A stretch of DNA of 36,893 nucleotides, from assembly GCA_029939895.1 (NCBI GenBank), contig JAOZSB010000006.1, positions 1-36,893 of the forward strand. Reading direction: 5' to 3'. Under the pieces are notes generated by a model. That model was not told the DNA's origin. It did not search any database and worked only from the letters and a program-made list of their open reading frames with translations. This DNA is from Desulfobacterales bacterium. GTDB taxonomy: Bacteria; Desulfobacterota; Desulfobacteria; Desulfobacterales; JAOZSB01. Shown here piece by piece: positions 18,282-28,538 of this stretch; the first letter of the stretch is position 1; every line of letters starts with the position of its first letter. The position numbers were made by a program, and so were the translations under genes.

Positions 18282-19334
18282 TTAAATAAGCCCATCCCAG
18301 TCAGTAGTCATATCCAGCAGGCAGGCTCCTTTGCTTTTATTAAGGATGTCGGCCCATTTGGGTTTCAGGGTTTCAATGTTATCCCCGTTACCTATCGCCC
18401 AGATACAGCCACCACCGCCTGCTCCGGTAAACCTTGCACCGCAGCTAAGTTTTTTTGCTGCATTTACCAGGTCTTTTCCAGGGCCGACCAGCACTCCGGG
18501 TGTCATTTTTCTTCGGATGTCGGTCTCTGCGTTCATGGCCCTTGCTGCACCCTCCATATCCCAGGATGCCAGACAGCCGGCAAATTCACTGGTAAGGTCG
18601 GAAATCCTGACCCATTTATCACGCATTTTGCCTGTTTTGAACTTTTTCACCCAAAATCCATTCACATCAGCAGACTCGTGCTGGATTCCGCAATATGCGA
18701 AGAGGAGACATTTATCAAGGTCTTTTTTCTTATTTTTTTTCAGAAGAAGCCTGCGACTGTATTCCTGCCCCTGGGTGTAGCCAGTCCACGTCCACTGGTT
18801 AACACCGCCAAAGGCTGCGCCCAGTTGATCCTGCAAACCGCAAGGCACACCAGCAACGCTTTGTTCTGCTGCATGTGCAATATTTACAATTGCTTTTCTG
18901 GAAAGTGCTTTTTGTCCCATTTGTTCATGGGCCTTTGAAAACGCCCCCACAAGAGCCACCGCTGCTGCCGAGGAACCGCCCAGCCCGCTTTTGGGCGGGG
19001 ATGACGAGTCTATGTGAATCTGTACACCATCTGCTCCAAAGTATGAGGCCACTGCAAAAAAAAGACCAAATGAATGATCAAGGGGAAAGTTTGCGGTTTT
19101 AAAGGTTGCGGATTTAAAGCCCCTTGATGAAATTTTTATAAAACCAGCCTTAAATTTTGAAAGCGTGACATTGGTGCGCATGTCAACGGCCAGGTTAAAG
19201 GTTTTTGGCCCGATTGAACGTAAAGGAAGATTGAAGATGCTGATATCAAGGGTTCCGCCCATATCGACCCGCATTGGAACCGAGCATTTAATATCGCCTT
19301 TTTCAAGAACTGCCGTAATGTCCACTACGGTCAT
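18282..19334 (-). CDS. GHMP-family sugar/mevalonate-type kinase
   Basis: PPKSGLGGSSAAAVALVGAF (GHMP ATP-binding motif) and FTGAGGGGCIWAIG. Confidence 0.85.
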   Translation of the reverse strand: MTVVDITAVLEKGDIKCSVPMRVDMGGTLDISIFNLPLRSIGPKTFNLAVDMRTNVTLSKFKAGFIKISSRGFKSATFKTANFPLDHSFGLFFAVASYFGADGVQIHIDSSSPPKSGLGGSSAAAVALVGAFSKAHEQMGQKALSRKAIVNIAHAAEQSVAGVPCGLQDQLGAAFGGVNQWTWTGYTQGQEYSRRLLLKKNKKKDLDKCLLFAYCGIQHESADVNGFWVKKFKTGKMRDKWVRISDLTSEFAGCLASWDMEGAARAMNAETDIRRKMTPGVLVGPGKDLVNAAKKLSCGARFTGAGGGGCIWAIGNGDNIETLKPKWADILNKSKGACLLDMTTDWDGLI

Positions 19335-19338
19335 AACC

Positions 19339-20115
19339 CTACCTCCCGATTGATCCCCGTATTGTTTTAAGGAAGTTAAGTGTTTTCAAATTTCGTCCCA
19401 GATAGTATGGAACAAAGCTTTCCAGAAATGCCAGCCCCTCTTTTTGCGCAGTTTCAGAAAGACGTATCCGCATTGCTGCCGGGAGATCCTTTGACTCGAT
19501 CCACAACAGCAGCTTAACCGTCCCCTTGGAAAGAAACCTGTTGCCCCTGGCCTGTGGCCTGCATTCCCTGCAAACAAGGGAGCCTTTGGAAATATCAAAA
19601 AGCATTCGATTCTCTTCAACCGATTCCATGGGTTTGCCGCAAATCCCGCAGGTAATGAGGTTTGGCATAAACCCGGACTGTGACATGAATCGGATCTGAA
19701 AAATTATGCTCAAGGTCTCGATTGGGCCGTCACCATCCTCAAGCTCTGCAAGGGAATGGTGCAAAAGATCAAAAATTTCCTCCTGGACAGAACCTTCTTC
19801 AACCCACTGGTTAACAAGCTCTGCCCAGTAACTGGCATAGGCAGTCTTTTCAACATGCCCCCTGATCCCGATAAATGGCCGAATAAGGGAAGCTTCCTTC
19901 AGTATCAAAAGTCCCTTTTTTTTCCCGCTGGTGTAGACAGCATCAATAAGAGAAAAAAGTTCCATTGTGCCGGCAAATCTTTTAACGCTTTTTTTCGCAG
20001 ACTTGGCAATGGCTGAAACCTTGCCGTTGTCTCTGGTTATCAGCTTTAATATAATGTCGTAGTCGCCGTGGTCGAACTTGCGAAGCATTATTGATTGTGA
20101 TGAAAACTCTGACAT
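19339..20115 (-). CDS. recO: DNA repair protein RecO
   Basis: N-terminal OB-fold SQSIMLRKFDHGDYDIILKLITRDNGKVSAIAKSAKKSVKRFAG; zinc-binding CGICGKPM...CREC. Confidence 0.9.
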   Translation of the reverse strand: MSEFSSQSIMLRKFDHGDYDIILKLITRDNGKVSAIAKSAKKSVKRFAGTMELFSLIDAVYTSGKKKGLLILKEASLIRPFIGIRGHVEKTAYASYWAELVNQWVEEGSVQEEIFDLLHHSLAELEDGDGPIETLSIIFQIRFMSQSGFMPNLITCGICGKPMESVEENRMLFDISKGSLVCRECRPQARGNRFLSKGTVKLLLWIESKDLPAAMRIRLSETAQKEGLAFLESFVPYYLGRNLKTLNFLKTIRGSIGR

Positions 20116-20118
20116 CTT

Positions 20119-21471
20119 TTAAAGTCCAAGAAAAACTGTGGCAAGCATGAAGTAAACAAAAACACTTATTATATCAATAGCAGTAGTCACAAAAGGGCCG
20201 GTGGCAACTGCCGGGTCAACACCTATCCTGCCGAAAAACATGGGAACCATAGAGCCGACAAGGGCTGCAACCGACATGGAAGAGATTACAGCAAGTCCAA
20301 CGGCAAATGCAAGTGCGGGTGTAGAATAGTTAAACTGCGCCACGATTCCGATAAGAGCTCCGTAGACAAAGCCGAGTATCAGCCCGATTGCAAGCTCCTT
20401 TAATACCACGTTCCACAGGTCATCAATTTGCAGCCGACCAGTGGCAAGACCGCGTACTACAATGGTTGATGACTGAGTACCGATGTTACCCCCCATCCCC
20501 ATGATTACAGGGATAAAAGCAGCAAGGCTGGTGACCTGCTGGAGTGTTTCCTCAAAACGGCCTATTATAAAAAAAGCCATGATACCACCCAGACAACTTG
20601 CAAAAAGCCATGGGAGCCGGATCTTGGTACTTTTTATTACTGACTTGGTTTCGACAAATTCCTCACCAGCACCAGCCATCTTGAGAATATCCTCGGTGGC
20701 CTCTGCCCGTATAATGTCGATTACATCATCAACGGTAACAATTCCAGCCATGACGTTTTCATCGTCAACAACCGGGACTGCAAGTATGTCGTAATTTGAA
20801 ACGATTTTTGCAACCTTTTCCTGGTCAGTATATGTCTTGACCTTAAACACATCGGTGGCCATGAAAGAGCGCAGCGGTGTCGCCGGAGGCACGGTTACAA
20901 GCTGTCTAAGGGAACAGACACCCACAAGTTTGCCGTAGTCATCGACAACGTAGAGATAAAACGGCATCTCAACGTCCATATGCTCATTTTGCAGGGATGC
21001 GATAGCTTCCTTTGCAGTGGTTTCCTCCTTTAATGAGATAAAGTCGGTAACCATGATACCACCGGCAGTGTCGTCCTTGTACTTTAAAAGGCCCTCTACA
21101 TCCTCCGACCCTTCCCAGTTAATGGCCTTTAAAAGGGCGGCTGATTTTTTTTCTGGAAGTTTACCAATCAAATCGGCTGCATCATCAGCAGGCATTTTTT
21201 CAAGGATGGTTGCTACATCATCAACCTCCATGCCTTCAACAAGGGCATTGAGGATATCTGTGTCGAGTTCTGCGAAGAGTGCGCTTTTACCGTCAATATC
21301 TTCAACAAGATCCAGAAGCTTTTTCTGGCTGGAAAAGGACATTGATCTGAAGACCGAAGCCAAATCAGATGCGTGTGCATTGTTTACCATTTTCCTGAGA
21401 TGGGTTATACCACCCCGCCTCATAAGCCTTTTCATACTGTCGGCAAGCACCTTAACATGATCTCGTTCCAT
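20119..21471 (-). CDS. mgtE: Magnesium transporter MgtE
   Basis: MgtE N-domain, tandem CBS domains, and TM region GGNIGTQSSTIVVRGLATG. Confidence 0.95.
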   Translation of the reverse strand: MERDHVKVLADSMKRLMRRGGITHLRKMVNNAHASDLASVFRSMSFSSQKKLLDLVEDIDGKSALFAELDTDILNALVEGMEVDDVATILEKMPADDAADLIGKLPEKKSAALLKAINWEGSEDVEGLLKYKDDTAGGIMVTDFISLKEETTAKEAIASLQNEHMDVEMPFYLYVVDDYGKLVGVCSLRQLVTVPPATPLRSFMATDVFKVKTYTDQEKVAKIVSNYDILAVPVVDDENVMAGIVTVDDVIDIIRAEATEDILKMAGAGEEFVETKSVIKSTKIRLPWLFASCLGGIMAFFIIGRFEETLQQVTSLAAFIPVIMGMGGNIGTQSSTIVVRGLATGRLQIDDLWNVVLKELAIGLILGFVYGALIGIVAQFNYSTPALAFAVGLAVISSMSVAALVGSMVPMFFGRIGVDPAVATGPFVTTAIDIISVFVYFMLATVFLGL

Positions 21472-21477
21472 AACAAC

Positions 21478-21557
21478 CGCCTAAAAACTTAATATTAACA
21501 TCAAAGCCTTTTGCTTAGTTTATCCAGGTGGTCTGGTTATGAAATAAGCAAAAAAGC
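21478..21557 (-). repeat. Interspersed 5'-leader repeat, copy A1 (upstream of mgtE)
   Basis: Minus sense: GCTTTTTTGCTTATTTCATAACCAGACCACCTGGATAAACTAAGCAAAAGGCTTTGATGTTAATATTAAGTTTTTAGGCG. Confidence 0.7.
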
Positions 21558-21636
21558 TCCAAATAAACTTAAATGTTTTAACGAAGCCAAACCCCTATTT
21601 TATAACGAAGGTCTGATTGTGAAATAAACAAAAAAC
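21558..21636 (-). repeat. Interspersed 5'-leader repeat, copy A2
   Basis: Minus sense: GTTTTTTGTTTATTTCACAATCAGACCTTCGTTATAAAATAGGGGTTTGGCTTCGTTAAAACATTTAAGTTTATTTGGA. Confidence 0.65.
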
Positions 21637-21791
21637 TCGTTCAATTGTTCATTTAAAAAACAAAAGAAATTATTTAAAATTTGATGCAAAAGGAAATAAT
21701 AACCGCAGGCACAGTCAATTGTAACTTGAGGATTGTAATTTTTTTTCAATGCCTAAGATTGACTGTAAAGACATTTTCTTGCACAATGCTG

Positions 21792-21870
21792 CCAATAAAC
21801 CTAAATAGTAACAATGAAGCCTTTTGCTTAGTTTATACCCAGGGTCTGGTTATGAAATAAGCAAAAAACT
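21792..21870 (-). repeat. Interspersed 5'-leader repeat, copy A3
   Basis: Minus sense: AGTTTTTTGCTTATTTCATAACCAGACCCTGGGTATAAACTAAGCAAAAGGCTTCATTGTTACTATTTAGGTTTATTGG. Confidence 0.7.
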
Positions 21871-21930
21871 GCTTTGCGTCCAGGGCTAAAAATTTCGATT
21901 CCCGGCCAGGGCCAGGCCGCAGTTTTTTTT
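21863..21930. terminator. Terminator-like stem downstream of the rodZ-like gene
   Basis: AAAAAACTGC ... GCAGTTTTTT with GC-rich inner region; the left arm is shared with the outer end of repeat A3. Confidence 0.5.
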
Positions 21931-21941
21931 GCCGGAGGTAT

Positions 21942-22859
21942 CTATGGCAGTTCCATATTAACTGCCTGCCCGCTTCGGCCAGGGACATCAACTGGTTTGC
22001 CGTTAAGCTTCATCGCAACTCCGCCGGCATTTCCAATCAAAATATTATAACTCGTATTTGCCTTTATCATTAACTCATAGCCTGGCTTTAAAAGATACTC
22101 CTTTGGCTCCTGCTCATCAGCAATGACCTTGAGCCAGGTCTCTTCCTTCGCCAAAAAATAAAGCTCGTAAATATCCTTATTATCCTGCGCAACCGTGTCA
22201 GTGGCGGCTTCACGTACATCCCCTGCACCGTCAATCCCGGACTGCTCATCAATTCCCGGACTGGCAGGTGGTTTTTCCTCAAGCACATCACCTGTTATTG
22301 CTGCATCTCCGCCAGAGGACGATGTCTCTGCATCAGCTTCCTGGCTGTCTTTATCTGTGTGATTACTGCTTCCCCCGGAGGCTCCCTCAACTCCATGGGC
22401 CGGGGATTCATGGGGTACTGACTCAACCGCATGCTTATCGCCCGCACCAGCGGGTTCTCCATGCCCCATGTTGTTTTGAAGAATGCTGCTCGAAAAAATC
22501 ATTAAAGCAACCATGGACACAAGCGCAGCCAGCGACATAAGGATTCTTGGCCAGAATTTCTTGCTCAACTGTATCAGATCAGCCTCAGACCTTGTTGTTC
22601 TTCTATGGAACTCAAGGCTAACCTCATAACGCTTGAGAGCATCACCCATATCAGCACCAACAGCCTTGGCATACGCCCTGATAAACCCCCTGGCAAAGAC
22701 TTCCTGCGGGAGCTGGTCATGATCCTCTGCTTCGATTTTCTGCAAAACATCACGGGCTATCCGCGTTTCTTTGGATACCCATTCAATGCTGGTTTTCTTT
22801 TCCTTTCTCGCCGCTCTAAGATAACGGCCAAAGGACAAATTGTCAGTATTATTTTCCAT
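21942..22859 (-). CDS. RodZ-like helix-turn-helix protein with C-terminal DUF4115-type domain
   Basis: N-terminal HTH (SFGRYLRAARKEKKTSIEWVSKETRI), single TM, low-complexity linker, C-terminal LKVIADEQEPKEYLLKPGYELMIKA. Confidence 0.85.
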   Translation of the reverse strand: MENNTDNLSFGRYLRAARKEKKTSIEWVSKETRIARDVLQKIEAEDHDQLPQEVFARGFIRAYAKAVGADMGDALKRYEVSLEFHRRTTRSEADLIQLSKKFWPRILMSLAALVSMVALMIFSSSILQNNMGHGEPAGAGDKHAVESVPHESPAHGVEGASGGSSNHTDKDSQEADAETSSSGGDAAITGDVLEEKPPASPGIDEQSGIDGAGDVREAATDTVAQDNKDIYELYFLAKEETWLKVIADEQEPKEYLLKPGYELMIKANTSYNILIGNAGGVAMKLNGKPVDVPGRSGQAVNMELP

Positions 22860-22865
22860 AAATTT

Positions 22866-23837
22866 TTACTTTATAATTTTGATGTGTATCTTTTTTCTCA
22901 AGCCAGTCAGCCATTCCTTAAATTTTTCTTTTACAATTTTATCATAAAGTACGCCATCAATCTCGTTACGTACTTCATCAAGTTCCTTGCCTTCAGTTAC
23001 ATCTATTTTTATTATTTGAAAAACTTGCAGCCGATCTCCAGAGCCAAGCGCTGGTGTAATGTCGCCCTCACCCAGACCCTTGAGAGCTTCTTTAATGGAA
23101 TCTGCCAGATCCTCATAGTTCATCGGGCCTATTCTGTTTACTCCTGCGCCGTATTGTGCGGCTTTCAACTCATCTACTGCATCTGGTATTGATTTTCCGG
23201 CTTTGAGTTCTGCCCTGACTTTTTCCATCTGCTCTGCAATGTTTGCATCTTCAGGGGTTCCGGCGGCCCTCTGTACCGAAAGAAGGGCCATGGTATATAG
23301 TTCTACTTTTGCATACTTGCTCGCATGCTCATCATAGTACGCCTTGATGTCTTCTTCAACAATTACAATCTTGGAATTCACTTCCCGGTTTATCAGTCTT
23401 CCCATGAGAATACGATCTTTGGTAGTCTCACGAAAATCCTCAAGCGTCATTCCCTGTTCCTTCAAACCAGCTACAAGCTGCTCCTGAGTTGCCGACCTGT
23501 TTTCCTTGAACCTTTCTATGTTGTTGTCTATCTCTTCCTCAGTCACGGTGATTTCATACCGCTCAACCTCTATATCCCTAAGCTTTCCATCAATCAGATT
23601 GTTAAGCACATCTTCCCGCATTTTAAACAGAACTTTTTTTTCTTTTTCAGGCGAATAATTCGCTTCTTTAATTTGTGGGACATATGGTTTTACTGCTTCG
23701 TCCAGCTCGCCCAGGGTTATTATTTCATCACCGACTATCGCAACAATCCTTTCCACGACATCAGCCGCTGCAACTCCGAAAAAAAAGGTTGATGCTGCCA
23801 GTGTTAATATAAGGACGCGCGAAATATTTCTTCCCAT
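22866..23837 (-). CDS. SurA/PpiC-type peptidylprolyl isomerase
   Basis: Signal peptide, then VERIVAIVGDEIITLGELDEAV; SurA N-domain and parvulin-like region. Confidence 0.85.
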   Translation of the reverse strand: MGRNISRVLILTLAASTFFFGVAAADVVERIVAIVGDEIITLGELDEAVKPYVPQIKEANYSPEKEKKVLFKMREDVLNNLIDGKLRDIEVERYEITVTEEEIDNNIERFKENRSATQEQLVAGLKEQGMTLEDFRETTKDRILMGRLINREVNSKIVIVEEDIKAYYDEHASKYAKVELYTMALLSVQRAAGTPEDANIAEQMEKVRAELKAGKSIPDAVDELKAAQYGAGVNRIGPMNYEDLADSIKEALKGLGEGDITPALGSGDRLQVFQIIKIDVTEGKELDEVRNEIDGVLYDKIVKEKFKEWLTGLRKKIHIKIIK

Positions 23838-23846
23838 CTTGTTATA

Positions 23847-23914
23847 CTCCTAAATAAACTTAATAGTAACATCCAAGCCTGTGCTTAGTTTATACAGTAT
23901 GTCCTGCTATGAGT
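23847..23914 (-). repeat. Interspersed 5'-leader repeat, copy B (upstream of the SurA/PpiC gene)
   Basis: Minus sense: ...TATAAACTAAGCACAGGCTTGGATGTTACTATTAAGTTTATTTAGGAGT; fills the intergenic gap. Confidence 0.65.
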
Positions 23915-24619
23915 TTACCCTGTCATTTCTTCCCACAGGGTTCTGTTTATATTTATTACATGTTTTCTTCGCAGATCCTCGATCCATTTAACATAGGCAT
24001 CTTCTGCTTTTTTACTTTTGATATTTGTTATTATTTCCCTGTCTAACTCTGAATTTTTTTTCTGGCTGCTTTTTTCCGCAAGCAAAGGATCTGCACCTGC
24101 TTTATCATTTGAATTGTAATGTTTTTTATAATGTGTGGCAATATCTTCCGGGGTAATTTTTATCCCGTCCTTTAGCTCTGCATCTATTACCTTGTCCATT
24201 ATCATCCTGGTTCTCAGACCTTTTTTCCATGACTTATAGGAAACAGCATATTCAAGCAGGGCCTGCTCAAACTCATCATCCGGGTAATCCCCTTTGATTT
24301 GAGCAATCTTTGTTTCCAGATCCTTTTCTGTAACCGTTATTCCAATTTCCTTTGCACGTTCAATTATGATCAACTCTTCGGTCATCTGTTTTAGAAGGCG
24401 CATCTGCACAGCCCTGTATGCTTCATGGTTCTGCATCAGATTATGGGGATAGGCAGTTTTCGCCATCTCAAGGGTGCGCATAAAAGCATCAACTGTCACA
24501 ACGCTTTCACCCACACGGATAAGGTGCTGGCTTTCCATGACCGGCTTTGAGTCTTCGCAGGCTGAAAAAAATAAAACCAACAGTCCGATTATTATAAAAC
24601 TAATATATTTGCGAGGCAT
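23915..24619 (-). CDS. SurA N-terminal-domain lipoprotein
   Basis: Likely start MPRKYISFIIIGLLVLFFSAC (lipobox). SurA-like helical domain; the ORF extends to 24718. Confidence 0.75.
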   Translation of the reverse strand: MPRKYISFIIIGLLVLFFSACEDSKPVMESQHLIRVGESVVTVDAFMRTLEMAKTAYPHNLMQNHEAYRAVQMRLLKQMTEELIIIERAKEIGITVTEKDLETKIAQIKGDYPDDEFEQALLEYAVSYKSWKKGLRTRMIMDKVIDAELKDGIKITPEDIATHYKKHYNSNDKAGADPLLAEKSSQKKNSELDREIITNIKSKKAEDAYVKWIEDLRRKHVININRTLWEEMTG

Positions 24620-24805
24620 GTTTTTAACGCCTGTTATCCCTTTTGTCTTTGCAAAAAATAGCAAATTATCGTGGCTGGCTGTTTTGTTTAATAAATATGC
24701 AACCTTTAAGTCATGCAACCAGCAATTAAACTCTCATGTTTTAAATACGTCAAAATTTATAATATATCCTCAACCTGCTACTCAATATTATTAAAAATAA
24801 TAATA

Positions 24806-27800
24806 TTATTGTTTAACACGTTGAATTATTTCTTTCAAGATATTTTTGGCCTGCAATAGTTGGCTATGCACCGTCTGACCCGATAGTTTGACCTTTACTG
24901 CACCATCTGGCGTGGTTTTAAGCCTTTCCGGATTTTCTGAAATAAATTCAGTAATTTCCTTTGCATGCTCCATATGGGTACTCGAAAAATGGAGAACAAG
25001 CATCCCTTCCGGTATGTCGACCCTCTTTATTCCAAGATTTTTAGCAAACACTTTTAAAAGAATTTTAAAAAGAAGATTCCTGGCCTCTTCCGGCGGTGGG
25101 CCGAACCTGTCCTTGAGTTCCTGCTTAAAATCCTGTATTTCCCAAAGCTCAGAAAATTTCGACAGCCGCCTGTAGATAGATAATCGCTGGTCAATCTCCG
25201 GCACATAGTCCTCCGGCACAAAGCACGACAATGATACATTAACTTCCGGGTCAAGCTCTTCCTTGAATTCTTCACCCTTGATGTCGCTGACAGCCTCCTC
25301 CAGAAGCTTGAGGAACATGTCATAACCGACTGCGGCAACATGCCCGGACTGAGACGCTCCAAGCATTGACCCGCCTCCCCTGATTTTCAGGTCGCTCATG
25401 GCGATCTGGAAGCCGGCACCAAGATCAGTATGCTCCATCAGCACCTTGAGCCTTTTCTGGGCATCCCTGGAGAGGGCCTCCTCATTGTTGACGATGAGAT
25501 AGGCATAGGCCTGTTCACCCGCCCGTCCCACGCGTCCCCTCAGCTGGTAAAGCTGAGCAAGGCCAAACATGTCCACACGGTTGACCAGAATTGTGTTGGC
25601 AGCCGGGATATCAAGGCCAGATTCAATAATTGAGGTGCAGACCAGCATGTCGATCTGCCTGTTTACAAACTTCACCATGACCTTTTCAAGCGCACGCTCA
25701 TCAAGGCGGCCATGGGCGATTCCAACCCTCAGGCCAGGAACGAGTTTCTGGATACGCAGTGCTATCTCGTCGATGTTGTGAATCCTGTTATGAACAAAAA
25801 ATATCTGCCCTCCACGATCCAGCTCTTTTTGTATTGCACTTGCTATTATGGATTCATCAAATTCGCAGATATAGGTCTTGATGGCCTGCCTTGCCTCTGG
25901 CGGGGTGGCAATCACGCTGATGTCCCTGACGCTTGTGAGGGACATGTGCAGTGTTCTGGGGATTGGAGTTGCTGTCAGGGCAAGGGCATCCACGGAACTT
26001 TTCAGCCCCTTGAGTTTCTCCTTGTGCTTGACCCCGAACCTTTGCTCCTCATCAACTATGAGCAGGCCAAGATCCTTAAAGGCAACGTCCTTTGACAGGA
26101 GCCTGTGGGTTCCTATGACAATGTCGATCTTCCCCTCTGCCAGGTCTTTTATTATGCGCTTTTGCTCGGCTGCTGAGCGGAAACGGCTCAAGCCTGCTAT
26201 GTTTATGGGATAGTCCTTGAACCTGACTGAAAAGGTATCCAGGTGCTGCTCCGAAAGAACCGTTGTGGGAACCAGTATGGCAGACTGCTTGCCGTCCTGA
26301 ACCGCCATATATGCGGCTCTCAGGGCGACCTCTGTCTTGCCGTAGCCCACATCGCCACACACAAGCCTGTCCATGGGAATCTCTGATTCCATGTCTGCCA
26401 GCACATCTTCAATGGCCCTGAGCTGATCCTCTGTCTCCTCAAAGGGAAAAGCCGCCTCAAAATCCTTAAAAGAAGCATCGACCCTGCTGAAGGCATGCCC
26501 CTTGCGGACTTTTCGTTCTGCATACAGCTTTAACAGCTCACCGGCTATTAGCTCTGCTGATTTTTTAATCTTTGACTTGACCTTGTTCCAGGCCTTGCCG
26601 CCCATCTTGTCAAGTGCCGGGTCAACGCCGTCTATCCCGATGTATTTACTTATCTGCCCCATGCGGTCAACGGGCAGGTACAGCCTGTCATCATCCCTGT
26701 AGATTATTAAAAGAAAATCGTTTGTTGTCCCTTCGAGAGTCAGCTTGACCAGTCCAAAGTAACGCCCAAGGCCGTGTTCAGCGTGGACGACAATATCGCC
26801 CCCGTCAATTTCATCAAGGCCCATGAGCTTTGAAAGGTCTGCTTTTCGGGATTGTTTTTTCCTGCGCTGTTTTTTGCCGAAAATCTCATCTTCAATAATT
26901 ACTGATATGGATTCACCCGGCCAGTCAAATCCCCCTGAAACCTTGCCGAGACTGATGAAAACAGTGCCTGTAGATTTTGGCATTTCCGGGAACCCCTGGC
27001 AGGGCCTTGGATATATCCCATAGGGCCTGAGAAGCGACTCTAAACGCTCTGCCATCGCCTTTGTACCACAGACAAACACAACATCATGCCCCTGCTCATG
27101 CTTACTTTTTGCCCAGTCTGCAAGGGGGGCGAGCATCCTCTCTTTTCCCCGCCCGGCAAGAACCGCAGCACTCAAATCAGTATTACTATTGACAGAAAAA
27201 CGTACCTCAGTGTCGCCACCATCCCCATTCGAATCAGGTGGGGATGCAGTATTTATCAAACCGACATTCAGTATCCTTTTTGATTCAAGGAGCGACAGGG
27301 CCTGATCCTTACCAAGGCTGGTCTTGTCCGGCCCGGCGCACAGCCTTGTTGCCTGTTCGTCTTTTTTAAATGCCTCTATTCCCTTTTCCAGGGCCAGATC
27401 AAAAACTTTTTCAAAGGACGGCTGTTCAATAATTACAAAAAGCCAGTCCCCTGGGATATAATCAAAAAATGAACCAGGCGTGTCATAATAAAAATATACA
27501 AGGTCGGTCATCCCCCCTGGCTTTTCACCAGCTTTTACAGCATCTACTATTGCCCTGGTCTTTGTTACGGGCAGTCCCTGGTTTGCGGCCCTTTCCCTGA
27601 TCCGGTGAAGCACCCTGTCCAGACTGTTTGTATTATTACTTTCAAGGCCATCTGCTGAAAGAATGTTTTCACGGGCCGGAATAATAACCGCCTCAAAAAT
27701 ATCTCCAAGCTTCCTCTGGGTAGCAGCAGAAAAAAACCGCATGGAATCGATTGTATCGCCATATTGCTCAATCCGTATCGGGTCAGGGTACTGGGGTGAA

Positions 27801-28357
27801 AAAATATCAAGGATCCCCCCCCTCACACAGTAGCTCCCCGGCTCCTCGACAATCAATGTCCTCTCATAACCTGCGGCTGCAAGCTTCTGGATAAGCAGTT
27901 CCCTGTCTACATCTTCGCTTGTGACTAAAAGTTCGGCAAACTGGGACAATGTTTTTTTGGGGATGGTTTTTTGCAGGAGCGCGCCAGCCGTCACCACAAC
28001 AGGGCCATGACATTCACCGGCAGACAGACTGTAAAGCGTGGTAATCCGGGCTGTTTCTGCTTCGTCCCTGTGGGACAGGAACCTGTCAGAAAAAGTATCA
28101 AGCATTGGATAATACATCGGCTCTTCATGGGGCGAAAAATAAGCAAGATCGTCCATAAAGGTATCTGCCCTTTTTTCATCTTCAAGGACAAACACAATTT
28201 TTTTTCCAATGGCCCCGTCCTGCCCAGTCTCAAGGAGCCTGGCGCACAAATAGGCTGCTTCCGCACCTGAAACCCCGGAGCATGTAATAGTCCCCTGGGA
28301 GGAGTTGACTTTACGGGCAATATCTTTTATCGAATATAGTTCTTCATGGTGCAACAT
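24806..28357 (-). CDS. mfd: Transcription-repair coupling factor Mfd
   Basis: UvrB-like N-terminus, CID/RID region, and helicase motifs GDVGYGKTEVALRAAY, VDEEQRFGVKHKE, TATPIPRTL, QLRGRVGR. The start at 28357 (MLHHEELYS) is likelier than 28504. Confidence 0.95.
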   Translation of the reverse strand: MLHHEELYSIKDIARKVNSSQGTITCSGVSGAEAAYLCARLLETGQDGAIGKKIVFVLEDEKRADTFMDDLAYFSPHEEPMYYPMLDTFSDRFLSHRDEAETARITTLYSLSAGECHGPVVVTAGALLQKTIPKKTLSQFAELLVTSEDVDRELLIQKLAAAGYERTLIVEEPGSYCVRGGILDIFSPQYPDPIRIEQYGDTIDSMRFFSAATQRKLGDIFEAVIIPARENILSADGLESNNTNSLDRVLHRIRERAANQGLPVTKTRAIVDAVKAGEKPGGMTDLVYFYYDTPGSFFDYIPGDWLFVIIEQPSFEKVFDLALEKGIEAFKKDEQATRLCAGPDKTSLGKDQALSLLESKRILNVGLINTASPPDSNGDGGDTEVRFSVNSNTDLSAAVLAGRGKERMLAPLADWAKSKHEQGHDVVFVCGTKAMAERLESLLRPYGIYPRPCQGFPEMPKSTGTVFISLGKVSGGFDWPGESISVIIEDEIFGKKQRRKKQSRKADLSKLMGLDEIDGGDIVVHAEHGLGRYFGLVKLTLEGTTNDFLLIIYRDDDRLYLPVDRMGQISKYIGIDGVDPALDKMGGKAWNKVKSKIKKSAELIAGELLKLYAERKVRKGHAFSRVDASFKDFEAAFPFEETEDQLRAIEDVLADMESEIPMDRLVCGDVGYGKTEVALRAAYMAVQDGKQSAILVPTTVLSEQHLDTFSVRFKDYPINIAGLSRFRSAAEQKRIIKDLAEGKIDIVIGTHRLLSKDVAFKDLGLLIVDEEQRFGVKHKEKLKGLKSSVDALALTATPIPRTLHMSLTSVRDISVIATPPEARQAIKTYICEFDESIIASAIQKELDRGGQIFFVHNRIHNIDEIALRIQKLVPGLRVGIAHGRLDERALEKVMVKFVNRQIDMLVCTSIIESGLDIPAANTILVNRVDMFGLAQLYQLRGRVGRAGEQAYAYLIVNNEEALSRDAQKRLKVLMEHTDLGAGFQIAMSDLKIRGGGSMLGASQSGHVAAVGYDMFLKLLEEAVSDIKGEEFKEELDPEVNVSLSCFVPEDYVPEIDQRLSIYRRLSKFSELWEIQDFKQELKDRFGPPPEEARNLLFKILLKVFAKNLGIKRVDIPEGMLVLHFSSTHMEHAKEITEFISENPERLKTTPDGAVKVKLSGQTVHSQLLQAKNILKEIIQRVKQ

Positions 28358-28538
28358 ATGTCTGGCAAGCTTTTCCTGTTTTTTTTTGTACTTGATTTCA
28401 TAGATTAAACAATTTAGTGTTCCTTGATTATTCTGTGTGACTTTTTTGTGCTGCCTTTTAAAAAAAATAACCTTATCGTTCAAGAATCTTTTACGCAATA
28501 GCAAGATTCAATTTAAATTTATTTTTATTTATTAATTA

